Counted from the stretch's first letter, positions 35,400 to 46,037 are shown. The stretch is DNA of 64,000 nt from Pseudomonas akapageensis (GCF_011355085.1 NZ_VXCP01000016.1:124001-188000), one strand, 5' to 3'. Numbers and translations are program-made. Notes: generated by a model not told the origin, from the letters alone.

Positions 35400-35993
35400 A
35401 TGGCCGAACGTAAGGCGTCCGTCGAGCGCAACACTCTGGAAACCCAGATCAAAGCCTCGATCAACCTGGATGGCACCGGAAAGGCCCGATTCGATATCGG
35501 GGTTCCCTTCCTTGAGCACATGCTTGACCAGATCGCCCGGCACGGGCTGATCGACCTGGATATCGAGTGCAAGGGCGACCTGCATATCGACGATCACCAC
35601 ACGGTGGAAGACGTCGGTATCACCTTGGGTCAGGCATTCGCACAAGCGATCGGCGACAAGAAAGGCATACGTCGCTACGGTCATTCCTATGTGCCGCTGG
35701 ACGAAGCGCTGTCGCGCGTGGTCATCGACTTCTCCGGTCGCCCGGGGCTGCAGATGCATGTGCCGTACACTCGAGCCTCGGTCGGTGGCTTCGATGTCGA
35801 CCTGTTCCAGGAGTTCTTCCAGGGCTTCGTCAACCACGCCCTGGTCAGCCTGCACATCGACAATCTGCGTGGGCACAACACCCACCACCAGATCGAGACC
35901 GTGTTCAAGGCCTTCGGTCGTGCCCTGCGCATGGCTGTCGAACTCGATGAGCGCATGGCCGGGCAGATGCCTTCGACAAAAGGTTGCCTGTAA
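35400..35993 (+). CDS. hisB: Imidazoleglycerol-phosphate dehydratase HisB
   Basis: A 197-residue monofunctional enzyme (histidine step 6). Metal-binding motifs [11 protein letters not shown] and HNTHHQIET are present. The E. coli-type N-terminal phosphatase domain is absent, as usual in Pseudomonas. The ATG at 35400 ([12 protein letters not shown]) fits the family; an upstream frame start does not. The stop and the hisH start share one base (TAATG). Confidence 0.96.
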   Translation: MAERKASVERNTLETQIKASINLDGTGKARFDIGVPFLEHMLDQIARHGLIDLDIECKGDLHIDDHHTVEDVGITLGQAFAQAIGDKKGIRRYGHSYVPLDEALSRVVIDFSGRPGLQMHVPYTRASVGGFDVDLFQEFFQGFVNHALVSLHIDNLRGHNTHHQIETVFKAFGRALRMAVELDERMAGQMPSTKGCL

Positions 35994-36631
35994 TGCAGAC
36001 GGTCGCGGTTATCGACTACGGCATGGGTAACCTGCACTCGGTGGCCAAGGCCCTCGAGCATGTCGGCGCAGGCCGGGTGCAGATCACCAGTGATGCCAAC
36101 GTGATTCGTGAGGCCGACCGGGTCGTGTTCCCGGGCGTCGGCGCCATTCGCGATTGCATGGCCGAGATTCGCCGGCTGGGCTTCGACGCGCTGGTGCGCG
36201 AAGTCAGCCAGGATCGGCCATTCCTCGGCATTTGCGTGGGCATGCAAGCCTTGCTCGACCACAGCGAGGAGAACGACGGCGTCGATTGCATCGGCCTGTT
36301 CCCTGGCAATGTGCGCTTTTTCGGCAAGGACCTGCATGAAGATGGCGAGCACCTGAAGGTGCCGCACATGGGCTGGAACGAAGTGTCGCAGACAATCGAT
36401 CACCCGCTGTGGCACAACATCCCGGACATGGCGCGCTTCTACTTCGTGCACAGCTACTACGTTGCCGCGGCCAAGGCCGTTCAGGTAGTTGGTCGTGGCC
36501 ACTATGGCGCCGATTTCGCCGCCGCATTGGCCGAGGGCTCGCGCTTTGCCGTGCAGTTCCACCCGGAGAAGAGCCATACCCATGGCCTGCAGCTGCTGCA
36601 GAACTTCGCGGCATGGGATGGTCGCTGGTAA
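35993..36631 (+). CDS. hisH: Imidazole glycerol phosphate synthase subunit HisH
   Basis: A 212-residue class I glutamine amidotransferase. The nucleophile is Cys81 ([14 protein letters not shown]), with His190 and Glu192 in QFHPEKSH. It feeds ammonia to HisF. The start overlaps the hisB stop by one base and its stop is immediately followed by the DUF2164 start. Confidence 0.96.
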   Translation: MQTVAVIDYGMGNLHSVAKALEHVGAGRVQITSDANVIREADRVVFPGVGAIRDCMAEIRRLGFDALVREVSQDRPFLGICVGMQALLDHSEENDGVDCIGLFPGNVRFFGKDLHEDGEHLKVPHMGWNEVSQTIDHPLWHNIPDMARFYFVHSYYVAAAKAVQVVGRGHYGADFAAALAEGSRFAVQFHPEKSHTHGLQLLQNFAAWDGRW

Positions 36632-36889
36632 ATGGCCAAGAAGACCAAGCCGCCTATTCTCACGCTCACGCCAGAGCAGGAGAATGAAGCCAACAGCAAG
36701 ATCAAGCGGTTCATGGAAGATCGCTTCGAGCTGAACCTGGGCTCGTTCGAGGCGGCTGAAATCCTCGATCTGTTTACCCGCGAAATTGCTCCGCACTATT
36801 ACAACAGGGCGATTTTCGATGTGCAGGCGCACCTCAAGGAGAGGTTCGACAGCATCGAAAGCGACCTGTGGGCGCTCGAGAAAAACTGA
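36632..36889 (+). CDS. DUF2164 family protein
   Basis: An 85-residue, mainly helical, charged protein starting MAKKTKPPILTLTPEQENEA. The motif FELNLGSFEAAEILDLFTRE and APHYYNRAIFDVQAHLKER mark DUF2164. It directly abuts hisH and precedes hisA in the his operon, an order also known in other Pseudomonas. The function is unknown. Confidence 0.88.
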   Translation: MAKKTKPPILTLTPEQENEANSKIKRFMEDRFELNLGSFEAAEILDLFTREIAPHYYNRAIFDVQAHLKERFDSIESDLWALEKN

Positions 36890-36931
36890 TTTTCGAGTGA
36901 AGCTGAATATTCGTTCTTGAAGGTTTGCCAG

Positions 36932-37669
36932 ATGCTGATTATCCCCGCTATCGATCTCAAAGACGGTGCCTGCGTTCGTCTGCGCCAGGGCCGCATGGAA
37001 GATTCCACAGTGTTCTCCGATGACCCGGTGAGCATGGCTGCCAAGTGGGTGGAGGGCGGTTGCCGCCGTCTGCATCTGGTCGATCTCAATGGCGCCTTCG
37101 AAGGCCAGCCGGTCAACGGTGAAGTGGTCACCGCGATTGCCAAGCGCTACCCGAACCTGCCGATCCAGATCGGTGGCGGCATCCGCTCGCTGGAAACCAT
37201 CGAGCACTACGTCAAGGCCGGCGTCAGCTACGTGATCATCGGTACCAAGGCGGTCAAGGAGCCCGAGTTCGTAGCTGAGGCCTGCCGCGCCTTCCCGGGC
37301 AAGGTGATCGTTGGCCTGGACGCCAAGGACGGTTTCGTCGCCACCGACGGCTGGGCAGAAGTGAGCACCGTGCAGGTGATCGACCTGGCCAAGCGTTTTG
37401 AAGCCGACGGCGTATCGGCCATCGTTTACACCGACATCGCCAAAGACGGCATGATGCAGGGTTGCAACGTACCGTTCACCGCTGCACTGGCTGCGGCCAC
37501 GCGGATTCCGGTGATCGCGTCCGGTGGTATCCACAACCTCGGCGACATCAAGTCGCTGCTCGATGCCAAGGCACCCGGGATCATCGGCGCGATCACCGGC
37601 CGGGCGATCTACGAAGGCACTCTCGATGTCGCCGAGGCGCAAGCCTTCTGCGATTCGTACAAAGGCTGA
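36932..37669 (+). CDS. hisA: ProFAR isomerase HisA
   Basis: A 245-residue (beta/alpha)8 barrel. Catalytic Asp is in [17 protein letters not shown] and the partner Asp in [12 protein letters not shown]; phosphate loops are IGGGIRS and ASGGIHNL. It catalyses the Amadori rearrangement (histidine step 5). The ATG at 36932 has GAAGG upstream; the TTG at 36917 is less likely. Confidence 0.96.
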   Translation: MLIIPAIDLKDGACVRLRQGRMEDSTVFSDDPVSMAAKWVEGGCRRLHLVDLNGAFEGQPVNGEVVTAIAKRYPNLPIQIGGGIRSLETIEHYVKAGVSYVIIGTKAVKEPEFVAEACRAFPGKVIVGLDAKDGFVATDGWAEVSTVQVIDLAKRFEADGVSAIVYTDIAKDGMMQGCNVPFTAALAAATRIPVIASGGIHNLGDIKSLLDAKAPGIIGAITGRAIYEGTLDVAEAQAFCDSYKG

Positions 37670-37679
37670 GGACTGACCC

Positions 37680-38450
37680 ATGGCGCTGGCCAAACGCATC
37701 ATCCCTTGCCTGGACGTCGACAACGGTCGGGTGGTCAAGGGCGTCAAGTTCGAGAACATCCGCGATGCGGGCGATCCGGTGGAAATCGCGCGGCGTTACG
37801 ATGAGCAGGGTGCCGACGAAATCACCTTTCTCGACATCACCGCCAGTGTCGACGGCCGCGACACCACGCTGCACACTGTCGAGCGCATGGCCAGTCAGGT
37901 GTTCATCCCGCTTACCGTGGGCGGTGGCGTGCGTACCGTGCAGGACATCCGCAACCTGCTCAATGCCGGCGCCGACAAGGTGTCGATCAACACTGCAGCG
38001 GTGTTCAACCCGGAATTCGTCGGCGAAGCGGCGCAGCACTTCGGTTCGCAGTGCATCGTGGTCGCCATCGACGCCAAGAAGGTATCCGCTCCGGGCGAGG
38101 CGCCGCGCTGGGAGATCTTCACCCACGGCGGACGCAAACCTACCGGGCTGGATGCCGTGGCCTGGGCCAAAAAGATGGAAGATCTGGGTGCGGGCGAAAT
38201 CCTGCTGACCAGCATGGACCAGGATGGCATGAAAAACGGTTTCGACCTGGGCGTGACCCGGGCGATCAGTGATGCCCTGGGCATTCCGGTGATTGCTTCT
38301 GGTGGCGTCGGCAACCTGCAGCATTTGGCCGATGGTGTGCTGGAAGGGCATGCCAGTGCGGTACTGGCGGCGAGTATTTTCCACTTTGGCGAGTACACGG
38401 TGCCGGAGGCCAAGGCTTATATGGCGCAGCGGGGGATTGTGGTGCGCTGA
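37680..38450 (+). CDS. hisF: Imidazole glycerol phosphate synthase subunit HisF
   Basis: A 256-residue barrel homologous to HisA. Catalytic Asp in [18 protein letters not shown] and in [13 protein letters not shown]. It uses HisH-derived ammonia to make IGP and AICAR. A REP pair just after the stop may end the his transcript. Confidence 0.97.
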   Translation: MALAKRIIPCLDVDNGRVVKGVKFENIRDAGDPVEIARRYDEQGADEITFLDITASVDGRDTTLHTVERMASQVFIPLTVGGGVRTVQDIRNLLNAGADKVSINTAAVFNPEFVGEAAQHFGSQCIVVAIDAKKVSAPGEAPRWEIFTHGGRKPTGLDAVAWAKKMEDLGAGEILLTSMDQDGMKNGFDLGVTRAISDALGIPVIASGGVGNLQHLADGVLEGHASAVLAASIFHFGEYTVPEAKAYMAQRGIVVR

Positions 38451-38458
38451 CGGGCCTC

Positions 38459-38530
38459 ATCGCTGGCAAGCCAGCTCCCACAGGAGAAAGTTTGCGCTGC
38501 TTACTCTGTGGGAGCTGGCTTGCCAGCGAT
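38459..38530. repeat. REP inverted pair (same family as 895-969)
   Basis: ATCGCTGGCAAGCCAGCTCC (from 38459) is mirrored by the complement ending at 38530, with a 20-odd base centre. It begins 8 bases after the hisF stop. Confidence 0.9.
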
Positions 38531-38630
38531 AGCGATCTTGAATAATGCCAAATTGCCATCAAGGCTTCACTGGACAGTTGGCCCCACTTCCCGGCAATCT
38601 GGAAGCTGCCAAGGATTTCGGGGCTCAACC

Positions 38631-39383
38631 ATGTTCAAGCGCTTGCTGATTCTGACCTGCACCTGCCTGCTCTTCACCAGCGCCGCCCGCGCCGCTGGCA
38701 CGAATGACAACTCAATGGTGCTGCTCACCGAAAACTTCCCGCCTTACAACATGGCGATCAACGGCAAGAACTTCGCCCAGGAAGAAAACATCGAGGGCAT
38801 CGCGGCGGATATCGTTCGCGAGATGTTCAAGCGTGCCGGCATTTCCTACAGCATGACCCTGCGTTTCCCTTGGGAGCGTATCTACAAGATCACCCTGGAA
38901 CAGCCCGGGCACGGCGTTTTTGTCATGGCGCGCCTGGCCGAGCGCGAGAAACTCTTCAAGTGGGTTGGTCCGATCGGGCCGGATGACTGGATTCTCCTGG
39001 CCAAGCCCAACAGCCGCATCAAGCTGGACAGCATCGAGCAGGCCCGACGCTACAAGATCGGCGCCTATAAGGGCGATGCCATCGCCGTGCACTTGAACAA
39101 GCAAGGGCTCAAGCCTGTCGTTGCCTTGCGTGATCAGGACAACGCCAAAAAGCTCATGGATGGGCAAATCGACCTGTGGGCAACGGGTGATCCCGCCGGT
39201 CGCTACCTGGCGCGCCAGGAGGGGGTCACCGGGCTGAAAACCGTATTGCGGTTCAACAGTGCCGAACTCTACCTGGCCTTGAACAAGGACGTACCGGACG
39301 AGATTGTCAGCAAACTACAGCATGAGCTCGATCAGATGCGCGCCGAAGGCTTTGTCGAAGAAGCGATGGGTCGTTACCTGTAG
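38631..39383 (+). CDS. Periplasmic substrate-binding (SBP_bac_3-like) protein
   Basis: A 250-residue protein with a signal peptide (MFKRLLILTCTCLLFTSAARA). The mature part (LTENFPPYNMAINGKNFAQE, LWATGDPAGRYLARQEGV) resembles stand-alone amino-acid-type binding proteins common in Pseudomonas. No transporter genes are adjacent, so it may be an orphan sensor or borrow a transporter. The ligand is unknown. The start at 38631 follows AAGGATTTCGGGG. Confidence 0.8.
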   Translation: MFKRLLILTCTCLLFTSAARAAGTNDNSMVLLTENFPPYNMAINGKNFAQEENIEGIAADIVREMFKRAGISYSMTLRFPWERIYKITLEQPGHGVFVMARLAEREKLFKWVGPIGPDDWILLAKPNSRIKLDSIEQARRYKIGAYKGDAIAVHLNKQGLKPVVALRDQDNAKKLMDGQIDLWATGDPAGRYLARQEGVTGLKTVLRFNSAELYLALNKDVPDEIVSKLQHELDQMRAEGFVEEAMGRYL

Positions 39384-40168
39384 ACACCATTTTTGCCGTG
39401 CCCGGCCATCGCGCGATTGCCCCGCTCGGCAATCATCTGGCGAATCTCGATCCACTCGATGCCCTGGGCCTTGAGGCGCGGCAGTTCACGTTCCAGCACA
39501 TCCAGTGTCTGAGGATAGGGGTGGCCGATCACCACGGCCGAGCCTTGTTTGCGTGCCAGTGAAATAGCGCTCTGCAGCTGAGCGCCAATCGCTTCTGTGG
39601 TGCGTACATCGTCGAGAAACACATCCCGCGAAACACTGGCCAGTTGAGCTTCCTGGGCCTTGGCGGCGGCAACCGTGCCGGCGCTGGTACGGCTGTCGAC
39701 GAAGAACAGATGGCGACGCTGCAGTTCCGCCATCAACCAGGCCATGGCCACAGGCTCGGCGGTCATGCGGCTGCCCATGTGATTGTTGATGCCGGCGGCG
39801 TAAGGCACTTTGGCCAGTGCGGCGTTCAGTCGGCTTTCCAGTTCCGTCAATGGCAGTTCCGGGTGCCAGGCGTAGGGTCCGGTTGCCGGGTCCATGGGCA
39901 TGTGCAGGATCACCGTCTTGCCGGCGCGGTGGGCTTCGCGGGCGAATTCGCTGGCATGCGGGGTGTCGGGCATTACTGCAAGTGTGACCGGGCCGGGCAG
40001 GGCAAGGGCGCGGCGATCGCGCGGCAGGTTCTGCCCGAGGTCGTCGATGATCAGGCTCAGATAGGCCTTGTGGAGAACGGCTGGTGCCGCCGCAGGCCCG
40101 GCCGGTGCTGCCAGGGCGGCACCGGCCAGGCAGCAAAGCAGCGCAAGCAGCGTGTTGCGAAGCCTCAC
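39374..40168 (-). CDS. Divergent polysaccharide deacetylase family protein (YibQ-like)
   Basis: A 264-residue protein with a signal peptide (LLALLCCLAGAALAAPAG). The YibQ/DUF610 core is LSLIIDDLGQNLPRDRRALA, ILHMPMDPATGPYAWHPELP and GINNHMGSRMTAEPVAMAWL. It belongs to the NodB-like fold but its enzymatic activity is unproven. It is the last gene of gpmI-envC-ctpA-yibQ, four bases after ctpA. Its 3' end overlaps the convergent binding-protein gene by 10 bases. Confidence 0.87.
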   Translation of the reverse strand: MRLRNTLLALLCCLAGAALAAPAGPAAAPAVLHKAYLSLIIDDLGQNLPRDRRALALPGPVTLAVMPDTPHASEFAREAHRAGKTVILHMPMDPATGPYAWHPELPLTELESRLNAALAKVPYAAGINNHMGSRMTAEPVAMAWLMAELQRRHLFFVDSRTSAGTVAAAKAQEAQLASVSRDVFLDDVRTTEAIGAQLQSAISLARKQGSAVVIGHPYPQTLDVLERELPRLKAQGIEWIEIRQMIAERGNRAMAGHGKNGVYR

Positions 40169-40172
40169 GCCC

Positions 40173-41504
40173 TTAGTTGCCGCGAGTGATACTCAGGCCC
40201 TTGAGCAGGCTCAGGGCCTGGCTCAGCTGGAAGTCGTCGTCCTGAGGGTGATCCTTCTTGCTGCCGGTAATGGTCAGGCCGGCCTTGCGAGACGGTCTGT
40301 CGGCACCACCATTGCCATTGCCCAGATGGCCTTGCAGATCGGCTTCCTTGAAGTTTTCACCGTCCTGTTCGGCGGTGAGCTTGCCTCGGCGTACTTCGAT
40401 GTCAGGCACGATGCCCTGGGCCTGGATCGAGCGCCCGTTCGGGGTGTAGTACAGCGCCGTGGTGATCTTCAGGGCACGATCATTGTTCAGTGGCAGGACG
40501 GTTTGCACCGAGCCTTTGCCGAAGCTATCGGTACCCATCAGCACGCCGCGTTTCTGGTCCTGCAGGGCGCCGGCGACGATTTCCGATGCCGAAGCACTGC
40601 CGCCGTTGATCAGCACCACCAATGGCACGCCTTCACTGGCGTCGGCCGGGTCAGCGGAGAAGCGCAGTTCGGAGTTGGCGATACGGCCTTTGGTGTAGAC
40701 GATCAGGCCCTTGGTCAGAAAGTGGTCGGCCACTTCCACGGCAGACTGCAGTACGCCGCCGGGGTTGTTGCGCAGATCGAGAATGATGCCGCGCAATTTA
40801 TTGCCGTTTTCCTTGCGCAGCTTGGCCAGGGCCTTGCCGACTTCTTCGCCGGTCTTGACCTGGAACTGGGTGATGCGAATGTAGCCGTAGTCATGCTCGA
40901 GCAGTTGGCTCTTGACGCTCTTGACCTGGATGATCGCGCGGGCCAGGGTCACGTCGAAGGGGTTGCCGCCGTTGCGCACCAGGGTCAGGGTGATCTTCTC
41001 GCCAACCTTGCCACGCATCTTGTCGACGGCTTCGGTCATGGTCTGTCCGCGAGTCGGCTGGCCGTTGATCTTGACGATCAGGTCGCCGGCCTCGATGCCG
41101 GCCTTGGACGCCGGTGTGTCATCGATTGGCGAGACGACCTTGATGAAACCGTCCTCGGCACCCACCTCGATGCCCAGGCCGCCGAATTCGCCGCTGGTGC
41201 TTTCCTGCAGTTCCTGGAAGTCTTCCGGGCCCAGGTAGGCAGAATGCGGATCGAGATTGCTGAGCATGCCCTTGATGGCGTTTTCCAGCAGGGTCTTGTC
41301 ATCGACAGGTTCGACATACGCCGCCTTGATCCGGTCCATGACCTCGGCGAAGGTGCGCAGCTCGTCGAGCGGCAGCGGTGCCTTGGCAGCGGCAGCCGCG
41401 GTTGTGGTTGCCGAGCGGGCAGGCTCTGCAGCCCAGGCCAGAGGGGCACCGATGACTACCGCGAGCGCCAGGGCCAGCGTAGTAAGGCGGGAGAAATGCA
41501 GCAT
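40173..41504 (-). CDS. ctpA: Carboxy-terminal processing protease CtpA (S41)
   Basis: A 443-residue exported protease. A signal peptide (ALALAVVIGAPLAWA) is followed by a PDZ domain around GGLGIEVGAEDGFIKVVSPI and the S41 core. The Ser is in NGGSASASEIVAGA and the Lys in LQDQKRGVLMGTDSFGKGS. CtpA with its lipoprotein partner LbcA degrades peptidoglycan hydrolases in P. aeruginosa. The neighbour envC also acts in cell-wall remodelling. Confidence 0.93.
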   Translation of the reverse strand: MLHFSRLTTLALALAVVIGAPLAWAAEPARSATTTAAAAAKAPLPLDELRTFAEVMDRIKAAYVEPVDDKTLLENAIKGMLSNLDPHSAYLGPEDFQELQESTSGEFGGLGIEVGAEDGFIKVVSPIDDTPASKAGIEAGDLIVKINGQPTRGQTMTEAVDKMRGKVGEKITLTLVRNGGNPFDVTLARAIIQVKSVKSQLLEHDYGYIRITQFQVKTGEEVGKALAKLRKENGNKLRGIILDLRNNPGGVLQSAVEVADHFLTKGLIVYTKGRIANSELRFSADPADASEGVPLVVLINGGSASASEIVAGALQDQKRGVLMGTDSFGKGSVQTVLPLNNDRALKITTALYYTPNGRSIQAQGIVPDIEVRRGKLTAEQDGENFKEADLQGHLGNGNGGADRPSRKAGLTITGSKKDHPQDDDFQLSQALSLLKGLSITRGN

Positions 41505-41597
41505 GTCGAACGAACTCCTAATCCTGTTTTTGCGCCTTGCGGGGCATCGGCGCGACCGTCGGTGACAGTTCGAACGCCGTGAAATATTGGTCGCGCC

Positions 41598-42899
41598 CTA
41601 TCCCTGGGAGCGGCACCATTGCGCAGGGTCGCTCGGACGGCCCTGCTGACGAATTGCGAAGTACAACGCTGGCGTATCCTGCCCACCACTGCTGCCGACG
41701 GTCGAGATGGCCTCACCGGCCTTGACGATGTCGCCGGCCTCCTTGAGCAGGGTCTGGTTGTGCCCGTACAGGCTCAGATAACCATTTCCATGATCGAGAA
41801 TGACCAGAAGCCCGGCGCCGCGCAACCAGTCGGCGAAAACCACTCGGCCACCATGTACAGCATGCACCTGGCTGCCGGCGGATGCACTGATCATCACCCC
41901 ATCCCACTTGGTCCGGGCGTCGTCGCCACGGGTTTCACCGAAGTGTGCCAGCAGTCGACCATCGACGGGCCAGGGAAGCTTGCCGCGGGCTGAAACGAAG
42001 GGGCCGCCATAAGAGGCGCCACTGCTTGAGACCAGTTCCCCGGCCACAGGTTTCACTTTGCGTGGTGTATCGCTGGCATTGGCCTGGGCCTGAGCCTGAG
42101 CCTCTGCTTCGCGTTGGCGTTGCTTTTCGGCTTCCTGCTGGGCAAGCAGTGCCTTCTGGCGTGCCTCTTCGGCTTCCCGGGCCTGGCGGGCGAGGGCTTC
42201 CTCGATGGTCTTGAGCACTTTGGTCAGGTCGGCCTGATCTTGCTGGCGGGCCTGCAGTTTCTGATCGCGCTCTTTCACGTCGTTGTTCAGCTTGGCCAAT
42301 ACCTGCTGGCGTTGGTCGCGAACCACTTCGAGTTCATGGCGCTGGCTGTCGAGGCTGCCTTGCTGGGTCAGTAGCTGGGCCTGCTGCAGGGCGATTTCTT
42401 TTTCGACGTTGGCCAGTTGGCGCAGGGTTTCGTTGAAGCTGCGCAATTGCTCCAGGCGCGCCTGGCTCATGTAGTCATAGTAAGTCAGGGTGCGGGCGAA
42501 CTGTTCCGGGTTCTGCTGATTGAGCAGCAGTTTCAGGTATTCCTGGCGCCCACTTTGATAAGCGGCTCGCGCCTGGATGGCGATCAGTCGCTGTTGTTCA
42601 ATGCGCGCGCTCTGGAGTTTTTTTTTCTCAGTGTCCAGGCGCTCCAGTTCGCCCTCGGTCTTTTTTAGTTCTTTTTGCAGGGCCTCCACCTGCTTCTCCA
42701 GCTTGCCTATTTCAGTTTCGGTGCCGCGCAGGTCTTTCTGCACGCCGGATTTCTCCTGCTGCAGTTGGCCGAGGAGCTTTTTCAGCTCGGCAATATCCTG
42801 ACGCGTGGCGTCCAACTGTTGTTGGGTTTGGGCGCGCTCATCGGCAAACGCCGGATTGAGCAGGCAAGTCAGGGCTAAAACGATCAGGGCGCGAAGCAT
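41598..42899 (-). CDS. envC: Murein hydrolase activator EnvC
   Basis: A 433-residue periplasmic protein. The signal peptide is MLRALIVLALTCLLNPAFA. Residues about 22-270 are coiled coil with many Gln/Lys/Leu heptads. The C-terminal LytM domain (about 310-430; WPVDGRLLAHFGETRGDDAR) lacks the zinc ligands of active M23 enzymes, as in EnvC, which activates amidases at the septum. An alternative upstream start at 42941 would add 14 residues; neither has a strong ribosome site. Confidence 0.9.
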   Translation of the reverse strand: MLRALIVLALTCLLNPAFADERAQTQQQLDATRQDIAELKKLLGQLQQEKSGVQKDLRGTETEIGKLEKQVEALQKELKKTEGELERLDTEKKKLQSARIEQQRLIAIQARAAYQSGRQEYLKLLLNQQNPEQFARTLTYYDYMSQARLEQLRSFNETLRQLANVEKEIALQQAQLLTQQGSLDSQRHELEVVRDQRQQVLAKLNNDVKERDQKLQARQQDQADLTKVLKTIEEALARQAREAEEARQKALLAQQEAEKQRQREAEAQAQAQANASDTPRKVKPVAGELVSSSGASYGGPFVSARGKLPWPVDGRLLAHFGETRGDDARTKWDGVMISASAGSQVHAVHGGRVVFADWLRGAGLLVILDHGNGYLSLYGHNQTLLKEAGDIVKAGEAISTVGSSGGQDTPALYFAIRQQGRPSDPAQWCRSQG

Positions 42900-42968
42900 G
42901 GGGCGGGCGACACCAGAGTAAGAGACGGGGAGGCGTATCATTACCCTAGTATGCCCGCCGCGCGATGC

Positions 42969-43036
42969 AAAAAAAACGCCTCAAAGCTATCTGCTTTGAG
43001 GCGTTTGTCTGGAAAAAGGGCCGAATGGCCCTTTTT
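42969..43036 (-). terminator. Tandem terminators after gpmI
   Basis: Two hairpins in a row: AAAAAGGGCC/GGCCCTTTTT (43013-43022 with 43027-43036) and AACGCCTCAAAG/CTTTGAGGCGTT (42975-42986 with 42994-43005), the second followed on the minus strand by eight U residues. They separate gpmI from envC, so the latter needs its own promoter or read-through. Confidence 0.92.
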
Positions 43037-43045
43037 AAGGGGTTT

Positions 43046-44581
43046 TCAACCTTCGGTCAGGATCGAGGTGCCGGTCATCTCGGCCGGCTTCTCCAGGCCC
43101 ATCAGGTGCAGCATGGTCGGCGCGACGTCGGCCAGCACACCGCCTTCACGCACTTTCAGGGCACGCTTGCCGACGTAGATGAAGGGAACCGGCTCGGTGG
43201 TGTGGGCGGTGTGCGCTTGGCCGGTGCACTCGTCTTCCATCTGTTCGACGTTGCCGTGGTCAGCGGTGATCAGGGCTTCGCCGCCAACTTTCTCAAGTGC
43301 GGTGACGATGCGGCCAACACAGGTGTCGAGGCATTCCACGGCCTTGACCGCGGCTTCGAAGACGCCGCTGTGGCCGACCATGTCGCCGTTGGCGTAGTTG
43401 ACCACGATCACGTCGTAACGCTGGTGCTCGATGGCGTCGACTATCTTGTCGGTGACTTCAGGCGCACTCATCTCTGGCTGCAAGTCGTAGGTGGCGACTT
43501 GCGGTGACGGGATCAGGATGCGTTCTTCACCGGCAAAGGGTTCTTCACGTCCGCCGGAGAAGAAGAAGGTGACGTGGGCATACTTCTCGGTTTCGGCGAT
43601 GCGCAGCTGGGTCTTGCCGTTTTTCGCCAGGTATTCGCCCAATACGTTGTCCAGGCTGCCCGGTGCGAAGGCGGCTGGGGCCGGGATCTTGGCCGAGTAC
43701 TGGGTCAGGCCGATGAAACCGGCCAGCTTCGGCTGGCGTGCACGCTCGAACTCGCTGAAGTTGTCTTCGACGAAAACGCGGGTCAGCTCGCGTGCACGGT
43801 CGGCGCGGAAGTTCATGAAGATCACGGCATCGCCATCTTCGACCTTGACCGCTTCACCGATACGGGTGGCCTTGACGAACTCGTCGCTCTCGCCACGGGC
43901 ATAGGCCGCTTCCAGGCCTTCGACGGCATTGGCGGCGCTGAACTCGGCGGCGCTGTCGACGATCAGGTTGTAGGCGGTGGAAACGCGGTCCCAGCGGTTG
44001 TCACGGTCCATCGCGAAATAGCGGCCGATGATGCTCGCGATGCGGCCCTTGCCCAGTTTGGCGAAGGTGGCATCAAGCAGCTCCAGCGGGGCCTGGGCGC
44101 TTTTCGGTGGTGTGTCGCGGCCGTCGAGGAAGGCATGCAGGTAGATCTTCTCGGCGCCACGCTGGACGGCGAGTTCGGCCATGGCCACCAGGTGATCCTG
44201 GTGGCTGTGCACGCCACCGTCGGACAGCAGGCCGAGGATATGCACCGCCTTGCCGCCAGCCACTGCTTTGTCCACGGCGCCGCACAGGGTCGGGTTCTCG
44301 AAGAACTCGCCGTCGCGGATGGCCTTGGTCACGCGGGTGAAGTCCTGGTAAACCACGCGCCCGGCGCCCAGGTTCATATGGCCGACTTCGGAGTTGCCCA
44401 TCTGGCCGTCGGGCAGGCCCACGTCCATGCCGGAGCCTGAAATCAAGCCATTGGGCTGTTCGGCACGCAGGCGATCGTAGACCGGCGTGTTGGCCGAATA
44501 GATGGCGTTGTACTCAGGGCTGTCGCTATGGCCGAAACCATCCAGGATGATCAGGACCAAGGGTTTTGGCGTGGCAGTCAT
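43046..44581 (-). CDS. gpmI: 2,3-bisphosphoglycerate-independent phosphoglycerate mutase GpmI
   Basis: A 511-residue Mn-dependent alkaline-phosphatase-fold enzyme. The phosphoserine site is Ser64 in [16 protein letters not shown]. Metal motifs [14 protein letters not shown]-like [20 protein letters not shown] and ADHGNVEQM are present. It interconverts 3- and 2-phosphoglycerate. The start at 44581 gives the usual N-terminus [17 protein letters not shown]. Confidence 0.96.
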   Translation of the reverse strand: MTATPKPLVLIILDGFGHSDSPEYNAIYSANTPVYDRLRAEQPNGLISGSGMDVGLPDGQMGNSEVGHMNLGAGRVVYQDFTRVTKAIRDGEFFENPTLCGAVDKAVAGGKAVHILGLLSDGGVHSHQDHLVAMAELAVQRGAEKIYLHAFLDGRDTPPKSAQAPLELLDATFAKLGKGRIASIIGRYFAMDRDNRWDRVSTAYNLIVDSAAEFSAANAVEGLEAAYARGESDEFVKATRIGEAVKVEDGDAVIFMNFRADRARELTRVFVEDNFSEFERARQPKLAGFIGLTQYSAKIPAPAAFAPGSLDNVLGEYLAKNGKTQLRIAETEKYAHVTFFFSGGREEPFAGEERILIPSPQVATYDLQPEMSAPEVTDKIVDAIEHQRYDVIVVNYANGDMVGHSGVFEAAVKAVECLDTCVGRIVTALEKVGGEALITADHGNVEQMEDECTGQAHTAHTTEPVPFIYVGKRALKVREGGVLADVAPTMLHLMGLEKPAEMTGTSILTEG

Positions 44582-44688
44582 AGATCCCACTCGAGGTTGT
44601 TCAGATGGAAAAGGGAAAAGAGCGCATTTTAGGTCATCTTGACCGTCAATGACGAATACCCTTTATCAATTTCCCTCGAAACGGCCTC

Positions 44689-45987
44689 TCAGGCACCCAC
44701 AACGTCCTTGAGCCGGTACCAGAGCATGCCCAGCGCCAGCAGCGGCGAGCGCAACCGTTGCCCACCCGGGAAGGTCATGTGGGGCACGCGGGCGAACAGG
44801 TCGAAGCCGTGGCTGTGCTCGCGGTTGATCGCTTCGGCCAGCAGCCGGGCCGCCAGGTGGGTGGTATTGAGCCCGTGTCCGGCATAGGCCTGGGCATAGT
44901 AGACATTCGGATGCTCGTGCAACCGCCCGATCTGCGGTAACCGGTTGGCGCCGATGCCGATCATTCCGCTCCACTGAAAATCAATGCGCTTGTCGGCGAG
45001 CTGTGGGAATACCTTGAGCATCTTCGGACGCATGTAGCGGGCGACGTCGCTGGGGTCGCGGCCCGAGTAGCGACATGCGCCGCCGAACAACAGGCGCCGG
45101 TCTGCCGACAAGCGATAGTAATCGAGCCCCACACGCTGGTCGCACAACGCCCGGTTGGCCGGAATCAGTGACTCGGCCAGGTCCGCATCCAGGGGCTCGG
45201 TGGCGATGACATAGCTGCCCGCGGGCAAGACCTTGCCACTGAGCGCAGGTTCCAGGTTGCCCAGGTGGGCATTGCCGGCGAGCACGAGGGTCTTGGCCAG
45301 CACCTGCCCCTTGGCGGTGTGCACGCGGACCCGGCTGCCGTATTCGATGCGGGTGACCATGCTGTTTTCACAGATGCGGACCCCCAGTTCCTGGGCGACC
45401 GCTGCTTCGCCCAACGCCAGGTTGAGTGGGTGCAAATGCCCAGAACCGTTGTCGATCAAGCCGCCGACATAGCGATCGGAGCCCACCACCCGGGCCATGT
45501 CGTGCGGTTCGACCAGGCTGACCTCATGGGCATAACCCTGCTGCTCGAGCGCGTCGCGCTCGCGTATCAGACCGGCGTAATGCGCCGGCGTATTGGCCAG
45601 TTCGCAATGCCCCCAGCGCAGGTCGCAGTCGATGGCATGTCGCTGCACGCGCCGGCGAACGATCTCGACGGCTTCAAGGCCGAGACGCTCGAGGGTCTGG
45701 CAGCCGTCGCTGCCGATGTACTTCTTGAATTTCCCAAGGTCGTGTCCGAGCCCGCGGATCAGTTGCCCGCCGTTGCGCCCGCTGGCCGCCCAGGCGATCT
45801 GGCGCGCTTCGAGCAGGATGACCGAGTAACCGCGCTCGGCCAGCTCGATGGCCGTGTTCACACCGGTAAAGCCCGCGCCGACCACGCAAACGTCAGCCTG
45901 GGCCTGGCCTTCGAGCGGTGGGCAGTCGAGGCTGCGGTTGCGTGTTGCGAAATAATAGGTAGCAGGTGGAGTAGGGCTGGAAAACAT
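44689..45987 (-). CDS. FAD-dependent amine oxidoreductase (PuuB-like), second copy
   Basis: A 432-residue DAO-family flavoprotein. The FAD loop is VCVVGAGFTGVNTAIELAER with RQIAWAASGRNGGQLIRG; the C-terminal NVYYAQAYAGHGLNTTHLAA closes the site. It lies downstream of a GS-like ligase and a PotF-like binding protein on the same strand, the context of gamma-glutamylputrescine oxidase. The start at 45987 (MFSSPTPPATYYFATR) fits the family; the GTG at 46020 is possible. Confidence 0.86.
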   Translation of the reverse strand: MFSSPTPPATYYFATRNRSLDCPPLEGQAQADVCVVGAGFTGVNTAIELAERGYSVILLEARQIAWAASGRNGGQLIRGLGHDLGKFKKYIGSDGCQTLERLGLEAVEIVRRRVQRHAIDCDLRWGHCELANTPAHYAGLIRERDALEQQGYAHEVSLVEPHDMARVVGSDRYVGGLIDNGSGHLHPLNLALGEAAVAQELGVRICENSMVTRIEYGSRVRVHTAKGQVLAKTLVLAGNAHLGNLEPALSGKVLPAGSYVIATEPLDADLAESLIPANRALCDQRVGLDYYRLSADRRLLFGGACRYSGRDPSDVARYMRPKMLKVFPQLADKRIDFQWSGMIGIGANRLPQIGRLHEHPNVYYAQAYAGHGLNTTHLAARLLAEAINREHSHGFDLFARVPHMTFPGGQRLRSPLLALGMLWYRLKDVVGA

Positions 45988-46037
45988 AGGAGGGTACCTG
46001 TCGACGTCGGGCTGGCGCACCAGCCCGACAGGGCGGA

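Noticed and set aside
35687..37759. 690-residue minus-strand ORF through the his genes
   Set aside because: It lies opposite hisB, hisH and hisA, which are certain by motif; long antisense frames are common in high-G+C Pseudomonas DNA.
40068..41582. 504-residue plus-strand ORF opposite ctpA
   Set aside because: Shadow frame of ctpA, which carries a signal peptide, PDZ and S41 motifs.
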